NCBI RefSeq assembly: GCF_011806575.1
Contig: NZ_JAATOO010000005.1
Coordinates: 124,001 to 188,000 of the forward strand
Direction of reading: 5' to 3'
From: Vibrio hepatarius
GTDB taxonomy: Bacteria > Pseudomonadota > Gammaproteobacteria > Enterobacterales > Vibrionaceae
Length of the DNA: 64,000 nucleotides
The notes below the pieces were generated by a model. It was not told the origin of the DNA. It ran no database searches and saw only the letters and a list, made by a program, of their open reading frames with translations. The translations under genes were made by a program, and so were the position numbers. Position 1 is the first letter of the stretch. Each line of letters begins with the position of its first letter. Positions 1-9,509 of this stretch are shown in pieces.

Positions 1-2833
1 GATTGAGAGGTACTCCTTTGTGATACTCAGTATTAAAGCGGGTCATCAAAACCAGCGAGTCGTTAACGACAATACCCGTCATAGCCATCATGCCAAACAT
101 GGATAAAATACTGATAGGAAGCGACATCAGGTAATGCCCGAAGATAGCACCTGCAAATCCAAATGGGATTACCGCCATAATAATCAGCGGCTGCCAGTAA
201 GACTTGAGAGGAATAGCCAATAGAATGTACACCAACAAAATGGTGAGAATCATCGCTGACTTAAACCCCTGCTGAACTTCTCCCATCTCTTCGAACTCAC
301 CACCCGCTCTAATGGTCACTCCGGGATAACGTTTTTCCAAAGTATCTAAGGTTTCACTCATAAGCGTCATGGTCGTTTCAGGAGACTGAACCGAACGATT
401 CTGGTTCCAGTAAACATTGACCACCTGCTCGCGGTTACGGCGATACAGAACCTCAGGTACACGTTCCGTTTTCAATGTGGCGATGTCACCCAGAGAGACC
501 GTTTTCCCATCTGGCAACATAATTGGCGAGTGGACGAGTTGTGCCTGCGTCATGCGCTCACTGACCGGATAACGGACAATCACCTTCGTTTCCTGCCCTT
601 GTACCAGTAAGCGGTGAATTTCTCGTTGACCAAATGCATCACCGGCCAGTTGTGCTATCTGCTCCTGGGTTAATCCCAGTTGTCGGCCGTACGCATTGAG
701 CGTAATGCGGATCTGCTCCTGACCACCTTTGCCATCATCGTATACATCAGCCACACCAGAAAGCTGTTTTAGCTTTTCTGCGACTTCTTTAGCTGCCAGT
801 CTGGCCAGCTCGCGGTCAGCGGCAGAAATGGAGATGAAAGTTCCCCCGGCAGGCGCATCGGCCGCAGTAAACTGAACGGAATAAGCCCCTTCAATTGCGC
901 CCGTCAGATTTCTCCAGTCCTTGGTTAGTTGGTTGCCGGGGAGAGCGGAAAGCGCTTCGCTGCTGAGTTCAGCCGTCACCTCTATTTCGCCATCACCATC
1001 GGACCAAGCAAGTAAATTGGTCAAAGGTTTCTCGGCGAGATTGTAATCCTGTTGCAGAGAGTGATTTAGCTGCAAAGCGGACTTCTCCAGTTTGTCTAAT
1101 GTGTTTACCTGCAGAGGCAACGGCGCGCCATCTTCTAATGTCACTTTAGCCGTCACAAAGCGCCCCGGTATTTCAGGGAAGAGAGAACTGCGAATGGCTC
1201 CGGTTGACCACATTCCATAAGCAAGGAGGATAAAGGCGAAAAACCCAGACAAGGCAGCAAACTTATTGCACAAAGAGTACTGCAGCAATGGTCGGTAGAG
1301 CTTTTGATTAATCGTCTCCAAGCCCGACTGTGCCATCGTCTGGATACGGGCCAGCACGCTGGTTTTATTGCAACTGGTCTTCATCCCGGCAAGATGAGAA
1401 GGCAGGATAAACTTACTCTCAATAAGGGAGAAAAACAGAGCAAAAATAACGACGGCAGAAAAGCCAGCAAGTATCTTGGCGAAATCATTGTTTATCCAAA
1501 GCATCGGCGAAAACGCAGCGATGGTGGTCAAAACGCCGAATACAGTCGCGATAGATACCGAGTGAACCCCTTTCCATGCGGCCTCTTTAGGGTTTGATGT
1601 TTCCCTTCGCTTGGAATGAATGGCTTCCCCGACAACCACCGCGTCATCAACCAGAATGCCGAGTACCAGAATGAAACCAAACAGAGTGATATCGTTGATA
1701 CTGTAGTTCATCACACTCATCGCACTGAACGTGCCGCACAGCGCAATGGGGATCCCTGCTGCAACCCAAAACGCGAGCTTAAGTTCAAGAAACAGCCCCA
1801 ATATGATGACGACGATAAGCAGCCCCTGCCAAGCATTGTCACCTAGGCGGAAAAGCTGGTCTTCGATATACGGTGCCATGTCAGCCATGATGGAAAGAGA
1901 GACATCATCCGGCACGCGCATACGCTCTTTTGCTAGGGTCTCCTTTATTGCTTGGCTAATCCAGAGCAGGTTGTCAGATTGTCTGGTACTCACCATCAGA
2001 GCGATGGCCGTTTCGCCATTATTGCGAACAATGGCTTCGCTGTCCTGATAGCCTCTGCTTAGCGTGGCCAACTCTCCCAGTCGAACCGTCCCTGCCGGAG
2101 TCGATAGAATTTCCAACGCGCTGAGTTTGTTTAAGTCATCCGCATAGCCGTCACCGCGCAAAACCATACGTCCCTTAACACTTTTGAGCTCTCCGGTTCT
2201 TGCCTCCATTGATGACTGTTCAATCTTGAGTGCGAGTTGCTCTAGGCTTAAGCCGACATTACGAAGCTTATTGATATCAGGCTCTATCAACAGTAAAGGC
2301 TTACGGCTGCCCCAGTTGGATACCTTTGAGATCTTCGGGTGTTTTTTTAAGGCCAGTTCAATCTGGCGCGCGATAGGCTGCAGTTGACTGTCTTCTCTTG
2401 GGGACGACACAATCACAAATGCAGCCAGATTAGTAAACTCATCAAGAACAATCTGAGGACGCTCGGCCTGAGCGGGAAAGTCCCCAATGGCATTTACCTG
2501 ATTTCTGACATCATCAAGCAGTTTATCCAGTTTGGCGTCTGCCGTTTTGCGAACCCGCACCGTCGCTAAACCAGCGACAGATTGGCTGGTAATCTGCTTG
2601 ATCCCCCCAATGCCACTGATCGACTCTTCAATACGTTGAGTGATACTTTCATCAATCTGTTTTGCACTGCCCCCTGGGTAGGCGACATTGATAATCAAAC
2701 TTGATGGTGCTATCTGCGGAAAGGATTCTATTCGTAGCTGCGCACAAGCCAGTACCCCGCTGATAATAATAGCGGCCATTAATAAGTTGGCACCAACGGG
2801 ATTGTTAATAAACCATTTTGTCAGCCAGCTCAT
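1..2833 (-). CDS. RND-family efflux permease, C-terminus cut by window edge
   Basis: Inner-membrane proton-driven efflux pump subunit of the AcrB/MexF superfamily. My reading of the minus strand is open from the ATG at 2833 to the window edge, about 944 codons of an expected 1000-1050. The N-terminus has the usual first membrane helix after a NNPVGANLL segment, then RIESFPQ and an AYPGGSA stretch typical of the porter domain. A VDDAVVV motif near residue 395 carries the paired aspartates of the proton relay in helix 4. The start overlaps the stop of the adaptor gene by ATGA, so the two are translationally coupled, with GGGAGAA upstream as ribosome site. Substrate cannot be told from sequence. 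The end of the gene lies outside the window. Confidence 0.93.
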   Translation of the reverse strand, partial: MSWLTKWFINNPVGANLLMAAIIISGVLACAQLRIESFPQIAPSSLIINVAYPGGSAKQIDESITQRIEESISGIGGIKQITSQSVAGLATVRVRKTADAKLDKLLDDVRNQVNAIGDFPAQAERPQIVLDEFTNLAAFVIVSSPREDSQLQPIARQIELALKKHPKISKVSNWGSRKPLLLIEPDINKLRNVGLSLEQLALKIEQSSMEARTGELKSVKGRMVLRGDGYADDLNKLSALEILSTPAGTVRLGELATLSRGYQDSEAIVRNNGETAIALMVSTRQSDNLLWISQAIKETLAKERMRVPDDVSLSIMADMAPYIEDQLFRLGDNAWQGLLIVVIILGLFLELKLAFWVAAGIPIALCGTFSAMSVMNYSINDITLFGFILVLGILVDDAVVVGEAIHSKRRETSNPKEAAWKGVHSVSIATVFGVLTTIAAFSPMLWINNDFAKILAGFSAVVIFALFFSLIESKFILPSHLAGMKTSCNKTSVLARIQTMAQSGLETINQKLYRPLLQYSLCNKFAALSGFFAFILLAYGMWSTGAIRSSLFPEIPGRFVTAKVTLEDGAPLPLQVNTLDKLEKSALQLNHSLQQDYNLAEKPLTNLLAWSDGDGEIEVTAELSSEALSALPGNQLTKDWRNLTGAIEGAYSVQFTAADAPAGGTFISISAADRELARLAAKEVAEKLKQLSGVADVYDDGKGGQEQIRITLNAYGRQLGLTQEQIAQLAGDAFGQREIHRLLVQGQETKVIVRYPVSERMTQAQLVHSPIMLPDGKTVSLGDIATLKTERVPEVLYRRNREQVVNVYWNQNRSVQSPETTMTLMSETLDTLEKRYPGVTIRAGGEFEEMGEVQQGFKSAMILTILLVYILLAIPLKSYWQPLIIMAVIPFGFAGAIFGHYLMSLPISILSMFGMMAMTGIVVNDSLVLMTRFNTEYHKGVPLN

Positions 2834-3972
2834 AATGGTTTCTCCCTATTTCCCTCATCTTGGGTAACGAGTTCAGGAGCCACCTGCAAGCCTGAAATCA
2901 TCGAAAGCAGCGGGTAAATCACAACGCGCCTTTGACGATCTGGTTCGCTATTGAAAACGACATTGGCGAAAGATTTCGTCTCAGCTAACACACTGGTGCT
3001 CTCTAGTTGTAACTTGTTGTCATCATCAACCGTCCATATCTGATTGTCTCTGGTCAGAGCACTCAGAGGGACTTGCATGACCGAGTCACGCAAGGGCAGT
3101 GTGACCTCAACCGTTAGCTGCTGATTTGGCAATAATCTTGGCGATGTCTGGTAAGGATCTTTCACTACCAGTACAACTTGCCTCTGACGGCTGACGCTAT
3201 CAACTTGTGGCTCAACATAGCGCACGCTTGCCGAACGTTTTTGCCCCTGTTTATCAATAACTTGGATCTGAGGTTGTTCCAGTGATGCTGATATTACCCC
3301 CCACTGTTGATCCGGGACGGGTACACGAACATCCAAACTCGCACTGTCAGCTAGCTGAAACAGTCTTTCTCCTTCCTCAAGCCGCTGTCCCGGGCTCACA
3401 GAACGACTCAAAACCACGGCATCAAAAGGGGCAACAATTGTGGCTTCTTTTAGGTACTGCTTTGCACTAAGCCAAGCTTTTTCAGCTTGCAGTAAATCCG
3501 CTTTTGCATAAGCGATTTGTGGCTCTCTTCTCGCATAGGCTGAACTATTTGTTTTCGATAACATTTTCAGCGCCACCGTTTGTTCATGCAGCTCGCGCTG
3601 AAAGTTAAGCTCTGCCTGTTTCATCAGGCTGTGCGCCTGAGCCAGTTGTGATGTCAGGTGTGTGGTATCCATCTGTGCCAATACTTCTCCCTGCTTGACC
3701 AGCGAACCCACCTTCGCATTTTGGTTTAACCAGTTTAGTTTGGCGCTGTTGGGGGATTTTATGTCGACTGGCCAGCGTGCGTAACTGGTACCTAATAGCG
3801 TAGTGACTGGCCTATACTCGTGCGGCGCAACCAAGACAATACTGACAGGTTGCTTGGTTTCAGTCTGAACGGTTGCTTTGACAGGCTCAGGCTCCGACAT
3901 GACTACCAACCCGCCAGCACACACGATGAATCCCAGACCTAAAGCAATGGGCAGAAGTTTATTTATTCTCAT
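2830..3972 (-). CDS. HlyD/MFP-type periplasmic adaptor of RND pump
   Basis: Membrane fusion protein, 380 aa, expected to sit in the periplasm and join the RND permease to an outer-membrane channel. The N-terminus has one hydrophobic anchor (about residues 5-26) with a Cys near its end. The middle has the split lipoyl half-motifs (VGSLVKQGEVLAQMD and TIVAPFDAVVLSR) flanking a helical hairpin rich in Gln and Ala, then beta-barrel sequence with LPNQQLTVEV. The start overlaps the stop of the upstream gene (TAATG), and the stop overlaps the permease start (ATGA). No outer-membrane factor gene is next to it, so a TolC-like protein encoded elsewhere is probably used. Confidence 0.92.
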   Translation of the reverse strand: MRINKLLPIALGLGFIVCAGGLVVMSEPEPVKATVQTETKQPVSIVLVAPHEYRPVTTLLGTSYARWPVDIKSPNSAKLNWLNQNAKVGSLVKQGEVLAQMDTTHLTSQLAQAHSLMKQAELNFQRELHEQTVALKMLSKTNSSAYARREPQIAYAKADLLQAEKAWLSAKQYLKEATIVAPFDAVVLSRSVSPGQRLEEGERLFQLADSASLDVRVPVPDQQWGVISASLEQPQIQVIDKQGQKRSASVRYVEPQVDSVSRQRQVVLVVKDPYQTSPRLLPNQQLTVEVTLPLRDSVMQVPLSALTRDNQIWTVDDDNKLQLESTSVLAETKSFANVVFNSEPDRQRRVVIYPLLSMISGLQVAPELVTQDEGNREKPL

Positions 3973-4868
3973 TACTTACTCTCCGCACGTTGCTTTTCTG
4001 GCTCGGTTTGCCTGTTTAAACGCTGACTTATTTCTGTCAGGCGTGATAGCGTCTGTAAGGTGATCGGTAAAAGCACTGCCGCTTCTACAAATTCCAGTGA
4101 GTAAGTCACGACAGAAAAAATCTGTCCTGCGGTTGGATCAGGAACCAGTGTAGATAGCCAGAGGTTTGCGACAACGAACCCGAATAAAATTAGAAAAATC
4201 AATCCATACAAGATAGCTTCTGCATCAGAGATCAATATTTCACGACGTTTGATACGTTCGAGGTGGCGGCGAATGCCCCGGAAAGGGACAAGAGATAGAA
4301 TAGTCACCTGCTGTTCCAGTCGACTATTTAAAAGACCATTTATACGAACAAAATAACCGTGAAACCAGGAATAGATGAGCATCATAATGATGCCAGCAAT
4401 CACGGCGCTGATAGCAAGTTTTAGATGAAAGGCACCGAGAATAACCACAGAAGCAACCAGTTGAGTTGCTGCAGTCATCAAAGGTGGAGCGTCATTTTCA
4501 AGGAAATCGACCAGCTCTCGTGACATGTCTATTCTGGCATTTCGTACCGATATATTTTTCGGTGATGGGTGCTGATGACGCAGCTGATTATCAACGGCTT
4601 CTCCTACCTCAACACGAATATTTCCATATACACGAGTATCATAAAAACGACGTACAACAGAGACTAAGGTCAGTAGCGCCAGCACAATGGCCAGCCAATA
4701 GAGAGCCGTTAACGCTCCTGTCAGAAGACCATCAATGGCAAAGCCGATAAATAGAGGAAGCAGCACCATAAACACATTTTCAAGTGCAACCAGAAGCCAA
4801 GTAATGGCCACCTTCGCCTTGTTATCTTTCAGAATGGTCCTGACGGTAATTTCCGAACTTGCAAACAA
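3972..4868 (-). CDS. ABC-type six-TM membrane domain protein without ATPase
   Basis: A 298-aa membrane protein resembling the ABC exporter transmembrane region (ABC_membrane_3 type), with several hydrophobic helices (about 18-45, 55-72, 135-175, 218-240, 250-275). There is no Walker A, signature or Walker B motif, and no nucleotide-binding gene overlaps it. I place the start at the TTG at 4868: a GGAG lies 8 bases upstream and no ATG fits. It is first gene of the operon with the adaptor and RND permease, with a TAATG overlap into the adaptor. Its role is unknown. It could be a degenerate exporter domain, an accessory of the pump, or a half-transporter whose ATPase is elsewhere. Confidence 0.78.
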   Translation of the reverse strand: MFASSEITVRTILKDNKAKVAITWLLVALENVFMVLLPLFIGFAIDGLLTGALTALYWLAIVLALLTLVSVVRRFYDTRVYGNIRVEVGEAVDNQLRHQHPSPKNISVRNARIDMSRELVDFLENDAPPLMTAATQLVASVVILGAFHLKLAISAVIAGIIMMLIYSWFHGYFVRINGLLNSRLEQQVTILSLVPFRGIRRHLERIKRREILISDAEAILYGLIFLILFGFVVANLWLSTLVPDPTAGQIFSVVTYSLEFVEAAVLLPITLQTLSRLTEISQRLNRQTEPEKQRAESK

Positions 4869-5060
4869 AATAATTGCTCCGTTATGTCTATACGAAGAAA
4901 TTATTCCATTTCTGAATCGTTAAAACGTGTCCCAGATTGCTGAAGTACTTTTACTCAAATTTGAAGATTGGCTCTGTTCATACCCGAGTCAGCCAACGCT
5001 TAGCTGGCTCATCTATGTCCGCGAGTGTGCTAGCAAGAACGATGATCTTTGGTTAGCATT
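4869..5060. other. Intergenic region upstream of RND operon
   Basis: It separates the operon at 1-4868 from the ABC exporter, both read on the minus strand. It should hold the operon promoter. I see the GGAG ribosome site next to 4868 but no promoter or terminator I can defend. Confidence 0.4.
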
Positions 5061-6821
5061 TTAATCTAAGTGCTTAAACTGCAATGCCACCAGACGCTGA
5101 TAGAGTTCGCAGCTTTGCATCAGTGACCGATGGTTACCAATATCCACTAATGCGCCGCCGTCTAATACGGCTATCTTATCTGCATGCTGGATAGTCGATA
5201 AACGATGCGCAATGATCAGTGTGGTTCGGCCTGCCATTAACGTTTCGAGTGCTTGCTGAACATGGTGTTCACTTTCGCTATCTAGTGCACTGGTCGCTTC
5301 ATCAAGCAGTAGGATTTTTGGGTCTTTTAGAATGGCACGAGCAATCGCAATTCGCTGCTTCTGCCCGCCTGATAATCTCACGCCGCGCTCCCCCAAGAAA
5401 CTACGATAGCCTTCGGGCAGTTTTTCAATAAACTCATGTGCATGCGCTTTTTTCGCGGCTTCGATAACTTGCTCGTCCGTGGCTTCTGGGTTGCCGTAGC
5501 GAATGTTGTGAAACACGTCGTGGCTGAATAACGCTGGCTGTTGTGGCACCAGTGCCATCTGCTGGCGAAGATCGTTTGGGTCGAACTGGCGAATATCAAC
5601 GCCGCCAAGTAAAACTTGGCCTTGCTGTGGGTCGTAAAATCGTTGTAGTAGTTCGAAGAGTGTCGTTTTACCAGCCCCTGACGGGCCCACCAGCGCCAGT
5701 ACTTTACCTTGCTCAGCGGTTAGGTTTAACGCCTTAATTGCAGGTTGGTCAGGGCGAGAAGGATAGTTGAAATTAACCGAGTTAAAGATAACCTCTGCGG
5801 GCATCGTTGCACTTATCGGTAAGCAGTTGTTTGGCGCACTAATATCGCTTTCTACTTGCAGGATCTCAATCAACCTTTCGGTTGCGCCTGCAGCTCTTTG
5901 CAGCTCACCCAGCACTTCAGAAATGGTCGCCGTGGAAGACGCAACCATAATGGCATAAAACACAAATGCTGCTAGGTCACCCGCAGACATTTTACCGTGA
6001 ATAACATCACTGCCCCCAACCCAGAGCATGCCCGCAATGGCGCTAAACACAATCACAATCACCCCTGATATTAAAATCGCACGTTGCTTCACTCGCTGTC
6101 TACCCACCTCGAACGCTTTTTCCACCTCCACGGCAAAGGCGGCTTTTTCATGTTGCTCTGAGCTAAAGCTTTGTACCGTTTTAATGTGTTCTATCGCTTC
6201 ACCTGCATAGCTGCCCACATCCGCCATTGAGTCTTGGCTTTGGCGAGAGAGTGCACGTACTCGTCGTCCATACACCAAAATGGGCACCAAAACGAATGGC
6301 ACAGAAGCCAGTACAATCAACGTGAGCTTAAAGTTGGTGGCAAACAACATAATGATGGCGCCAATGCACATTAAGGCGCTGCGCATGGCCATAGAAAACG
6401 AGGAACCAATAATGCTCTGTAACAAAGTGGTGTCAGTGGTGAGGCGAGACATAATATCGCCACTACTGTGGGTTTCAAAATAACTAGGATGCAGCGAAAT
6501 AACATGGTTAAACACGGCAAGGCGAATATCGGCGCTGACGCGTTCACCGACGGATGAAACAAGATAGAAGCGAAAGAAAGTACCGATAGCAATACACAGT
6601 GTGACGCCGACAATAAATTGAATCGCACTGGTCAGCTCTTGCAACGACTGCTGAGCAAACCCTTGGTCGATCAGCATGCGCACTCCATAGCCAACAGACA
6701 ACGTCAAGCTTGCGGTCGCTACGAGTGCAACCAAGGCTGCGGTAACGCGCCACTTATAAGGTGAAACAAAGGTATTCAGTTTAAGAAGGATGCTGAGGTT
6801 TTTGTTATTTTTACTGCCCAT
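5061..6821 (-). CDS. ABC exporter, fused permease and ATPase (MsbA/LmrA-like)
   Basis: A 586-aa half-transporter expected to work as a homodimer in the inner membrane. The N-terminal half is the six-helix ABC_membrane domain (about residues 20-310). The C-terminal half is the nucleotide-binding domain: Walker A GPSGAGKTT near residue 378, Q-loop VPQQPALF, signature LSGGQKQR near 480, Walker B ILLLDEATSALD near 505, and H-loop IIAHRLS near 535. All catalytic motifs look intact. Lipid A-core, multidrug or other hydrophobic cargo cannot be separated by sequence alone. It is monocistronic, with the start ATG at 6821 following a GGACCACCC stretch. Confidence 0.93.
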   Translation of the reverse strand: MGSKNNKNLSILLKLNTFVSPYKWRVTAALVALVATASLTLSVGYGVRMLIDQGFAQQSLQELTSAIQFIVGVTLCIAIGTFFRFYLVSSVGERVSADIRLAVFNHVISLHPSYFETHSSGDIMSRLTTDTTLLQSIIGSSFSMAMRSALMCIGAIIMLFATNFKLTLIVLASVPFVLVPILVYGRRVRALSRQSQDSMADVGSYAGEAIEHIKTVQSFSSEQHEKAAFAVEVEKAFEVGRQRVKQRAILISGVIVIVFSAIAGMLWVGGSDVIHGKMSAGDLAAFVFYAIMVASSTATISEVLGELQRAAGATERLIEILQVESDISAPNNCLPISATMPAEVIFNSVNFNYPSRPDQPAIKALNLTAEQGKVLALVGPSGAGKTTLFELLQRFYDPQQGQVLLGGVDIRQFDPNDLRQQMALVPQQPALFSHDVFHNIRYGNPEATDEQVIEAAKKAHAHEFIEKLPEGYRSFLGERGVRLSGGQKQRIAIARAILKDPKILLLDEATSALDSESEHHVQQALETLMAGRTTLIIAHRLSTIQHADKIAVLDGGALVDIGNHRSLMQSCELYQRLVALQFKHLD

Positions 6822-6998
6822 GGGTGGTCCACAAACCTTTTATGATATTTGGAATAGTATGCCACTTTACCTAGTGCAACCAATAAAGAGTGACTTCCGA
6901 TGAGCATTGTTATTGCAAAAGCACAAGGTTTTACCGCGCGCTACATCAAACCAGGTGCGATGCTGGCCTGAGTAACGAGCTAGCGGAGTAGCCACTTG

Positions 6999-7288
6999 CA
7001 ACAGATCAACAGTATCGTAATGCAGGATGGCAGTGTCCGCCTGCAGCAGGTCGAATTCCCTAACCCCGCAGCGGGACAAGTGTTGGTGTCACTCCGGGTA
7101 CTTATGGAGCTTACTCTGAGTACTTCCTACTTGATGAAGCATACTGCTACCTGTACCAGACGGAGTGCCGTCTGAGGCGGCGGTGTTAAAACGGCGTCGA
7201 AGACGCGTTTAAACAGTTGATGACGCCAAATGATCACATCAAAGTGGTGATCGAACCTCGGCGCAGTGGCGCGTTGGAAGTGATTTAA
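6999..7288 (+). pseudogene. Remnant of an MDR-type (zinc/quinone) oxidoreductase gene
   Basis: Short pieces in several frames look like one medium-chain dehydrogenase. An N-terminal piece reads VMQDGSVRLQQVEFPNP and then AAGQVLV. A second piece has GTYGAYSEYFLLDEAYCY. A third has PDGVPSEAAVL. The C-terminal piece has EDAFKQLMTPNDHIKVVIEP and ends at a TAA at 7288. Only about 290 of the usual 1000 bases remain, the whole catalytic and Rossmann centre is missing, and frames shift between pieces. A perfect terminator follows at 7323. The family call rests on the order and wording of the fragments; the exact subfamily is not clear. Confidence 0.55.
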
Positions 7289-7322
7289 ATTAAATCCATA
7301 GCGGATATATAAATTTAGTGGA

Positions 7323-7358
7323 AGCCCCAACAACGGTAATTAAGCTGGGGCTTTTTTT
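7323..7358 (+). terminator. Intrinsic terminator of the MDR pseudogene
   Basis: AGCCCCA at 7323-7329 pairs with TGGGGCT at 7346-7352, followed by seven T. The orientation fits transcription from the decayed gene on the plus strand. Confidence 0.75.
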
Positions 7359-7422
7359 CAGTTCACAAATCCAAATGAACTGGTTTAGGAATCAAAACAA
7401 CAGCATCTTAAATTAGACGCGG

Positions 7423-9333
7423 TTACTGTTTAGATTTCCACAGTTGACCTAAACGTAAAGGACCAGGTGTTGGGAAAACCCAAGACTGTGGCATTTTGTT
7501 GTCCACGTTGTTTAGGCTTTTGTTCACGATTACACCTTGGCTCAACGGCTCTACGGTACCAATCACATAAAAATTCTCTTGAGCAATATCAATAACCTGA
7601 TCCATATACTTCTTCTGTTCCGATTCAGAAGAGGTATTCTCAATTTTCTTCCACAGTTCGAGTTGCTGTTTAATATGCTGTGGTGGCTCAACTCCGTTTG
7701 GATCTTGAGGGTTGATTGACCAAAGGTAGTAACCGAATGCCCATGTTGATTCAGTGCTGAAAGGAAGATAGTTGCGTGGATCATCAATGACGCCTTTACC
7801 ACCTACACCTTTCAGTGGAATTAGGTCGTAGTTATTGGTTAACCGTTGGTTTGAAATGTGTTGTGAGTCGAGCAAGCGAATATCAAGAAAAACCCCAACA
7901 TCTTTCCAGTGTGATTTTATCAACTCAAGTGAGTCAAAAGTGTCACCAACAAGTGTGGTATAAGTCAGTGCTTCTATGCGTAATCGTTTACCACTGGAGT
8001 CAAGTCGATACCCTTCTTCGTCTCTCTTATCCAGCCCTAGCTTATCAAGCAGTTCATTCGCTTTCTTTGGGTTGTAATCAGTGTATTGGGTCACCATACC
8101 CTTACGGTAGAATGGAGACCCGTCTGTTGGAGCCGCTTGATGTGGGTTTACAGTACCACCATAAACCGTTTCACTAATTTCATCGCGGTCTATTGCATGA
8201 GAGAGAGCAATACGAAACTCTTTGCTAGAAAACAGCTCGCGTTTGACTGGGTCCTTGTGACTTTGATTGAGCGCAATAACCAAGCTGCTGCTATCGGTGC
8301 TTGGTCGAAACTTATATTTATATCCCCCTTTCTCTGCATTTTCGATGAGCATCGGTCTATAGTTTGGGGAGCCGATATGCCTTGCTTGGTAATCAGTCAA
8401 ACCTGCTGCTGCTCTTAGCGCCATCTCTTCTTTGTTTTCGCTAAAGCTAAATCGAACGAAATCCAGGTACGGAAGTTGGTTGCCTTCTGGATCAACTTGC
8501 CAGTAATACGGGTTTCTTTCATAGAGGGCATACTCAGCATTTGGACCTCTTGGAACCTTCACTTTCCATGCAGATAAGACTGGCTTATCGACGTTAGTCC
8601 AACCCTCTGTTACGTAGTGAGAGTTACATTTTGTTCCTGCATATTGGCGCCAAGAGTCAAAACCAGCTTCTTTTGCCAGATCGACGGCTCTTTGGTTAAA
8701 GGTTGGATAGAACTCTTTGCAGTAATGTTTCGGGTACATAGTAAACACTTCGCTGTCAACCGATGCGAGCGAGCGGATGAACATACCGTTTGGTTTCTTA
8801 AGTACTATTTTAAATGTGTAGTCATCCATTAATTCTATTCGTGCAGAATCATGCTTTGGCAAAGTCAATGGTCGAGGACCTGCGTATTCAGGATCGCCTA
8901 AAACATCGTTTACAAAAAAAGCGATATCGCGAGCGGTAAAGAGTTGACCGTCAGACCAACGTACTTTTTCACGCAGTTTTATCGTGAATTCGGTATTAGC
9001 GTCGTTTGCACTAAAATCTGTTGCTAGATTAGGCACAACTTTTGTGTAGCGACTATCAAAATTAAAGAGATTTTCGTAACCCAGAACTCGAATGCTGTGA
9101 CCATTGTCAGTAGTCTGACCTAATAGATTTAGAGTGCCTCCATATTCTCCGACGGACTCAAAAGGGGTAACAATTAATGGATTGTCGGGGAGCCTTTGTT
9201 CAATAGAAGGAAGCTTACCCAGTTCAACGAGAACATCCAATTGGGGAGCTTGGTTGAAGGTAGAAGCATAAGCACTAACGGGCAGCGCTAAAATAATCGT
9301 AGGGATAGCGTTGATTTTCATTTTAAATTCCAC
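7423..9333 (-). CDS. Periplasmic solute-binding protein, family 5 (peptide/oligosaccharide type)
   Basis: Exported substrate-binding protein of an ABC importer, 636 aa. A signal peptide (MKINAIPTIILALPVSAYA) starts the mature chain near ASTFNQ. The GTG at 9333 has AAGGA 9 bases upstream; an ATG four codons later is the alternative. The early stretch GKLPSIEQRLPDNPLIV followed by a GEYGGT motif resembles the long AgpA-like branch of the family, which in rhizobia binds alpha-galactosides, so a sugar ligand is possible. Two Cys (KHYCKEF and GTKCNSHY) could form a disulfide. No permease or ATPase lies near it. It is divergent from an AraC regulator with a fucosidase beyond, which suggests a glycan-derived ligand. 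Confidence 0.85.
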   Translation of the reverse strand: MEFKMKINAIPTIILALPVSAYASTFNQAPQLDVLVELGKLPSIEQRLPDNPLIVTPFESVGEYGGTLNLLGQTTDNGHSIRVLGYENLFNFDSRYTKVVPNLATDFSANDANTEFTIKLREKVRWSDGQLFTARDIAFFVNDVLGDPEYAGPRPLTLPKHDSARIELMDDYTFKIVLKKPNGMFIRSLASVDSEVFTMYPKHYCKEFYPTFNQRAVDLAKEAGFDSWRQYAGTKCNSHYVTEGWTNVDKPVLSAWKVKVPRGPNAEYALYERNPYYWQVDPEGNQLPYLDFVRFSFSENKEEMALRAAAGLTDYQARHIGSPNYRPMLIENAEKGGYKYKFRPSTDSSSLVIALNQSHKDPVKRELFSSKEFRIALSHAIDRDEISETVYGGTVNPHQAAPTDGSPFYRKGMVTQYTDYNPKKANELLDKLGLDKRDEEGYRLDSSGKRLRIEALTYTTLVGDTFDSLELIKSHWKDVGVFLDIRLLDSQHISNQRLTNNYDLIPLKGVGGKGVIDDPRNYLPFSTESTWAFGYYLWSINPQDPNGVEPPQHIKQQLELWKKIENTSSESEQKKYMDQVIDIAQENFYVIGTVEPLSQGVIVNKSLNNVDNKMPQSWVFPTPGPLRLGQLWKSKQ

Positions 9334-9509
9334 TTTTTTGTTTCCTTATATGGAATGACATAGGTTTTATTGTTTAGGCAATTAGAATCTCAGATGTCAT
9401 CTACCTCACAGGTTAAACAATTCATTTTTGATACGATATGTCTAAAATGATATTTTGTTTTGTTAATAGTGACACGGCGTTTTATTGATAGATATTAACT
9501 GGAGATTTA
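9334..9509. promoter_or_regulatory. Shared divergent promoter region, binding protein / AraC
   Basis: 176 bases between two divergent starts. It is AT-rich and must hold both promoters and probably the AraC-type operator. I do not see a repeat clear enough to name as the site. Confidence 0.4.

Noticed and set aside
1304..2569. Several open frames on the plus strand opposite the RND permease
   Set aside because: They overlap the intact permease fully, have odd composition and no family wording.
7359..7382. CAGTTCA / TGAACTG inverted repeat near the binding-protein stop
   Set aside because: Perfect 7-base arms, but no T run in the direction of the gene, so I do not call a terminator.
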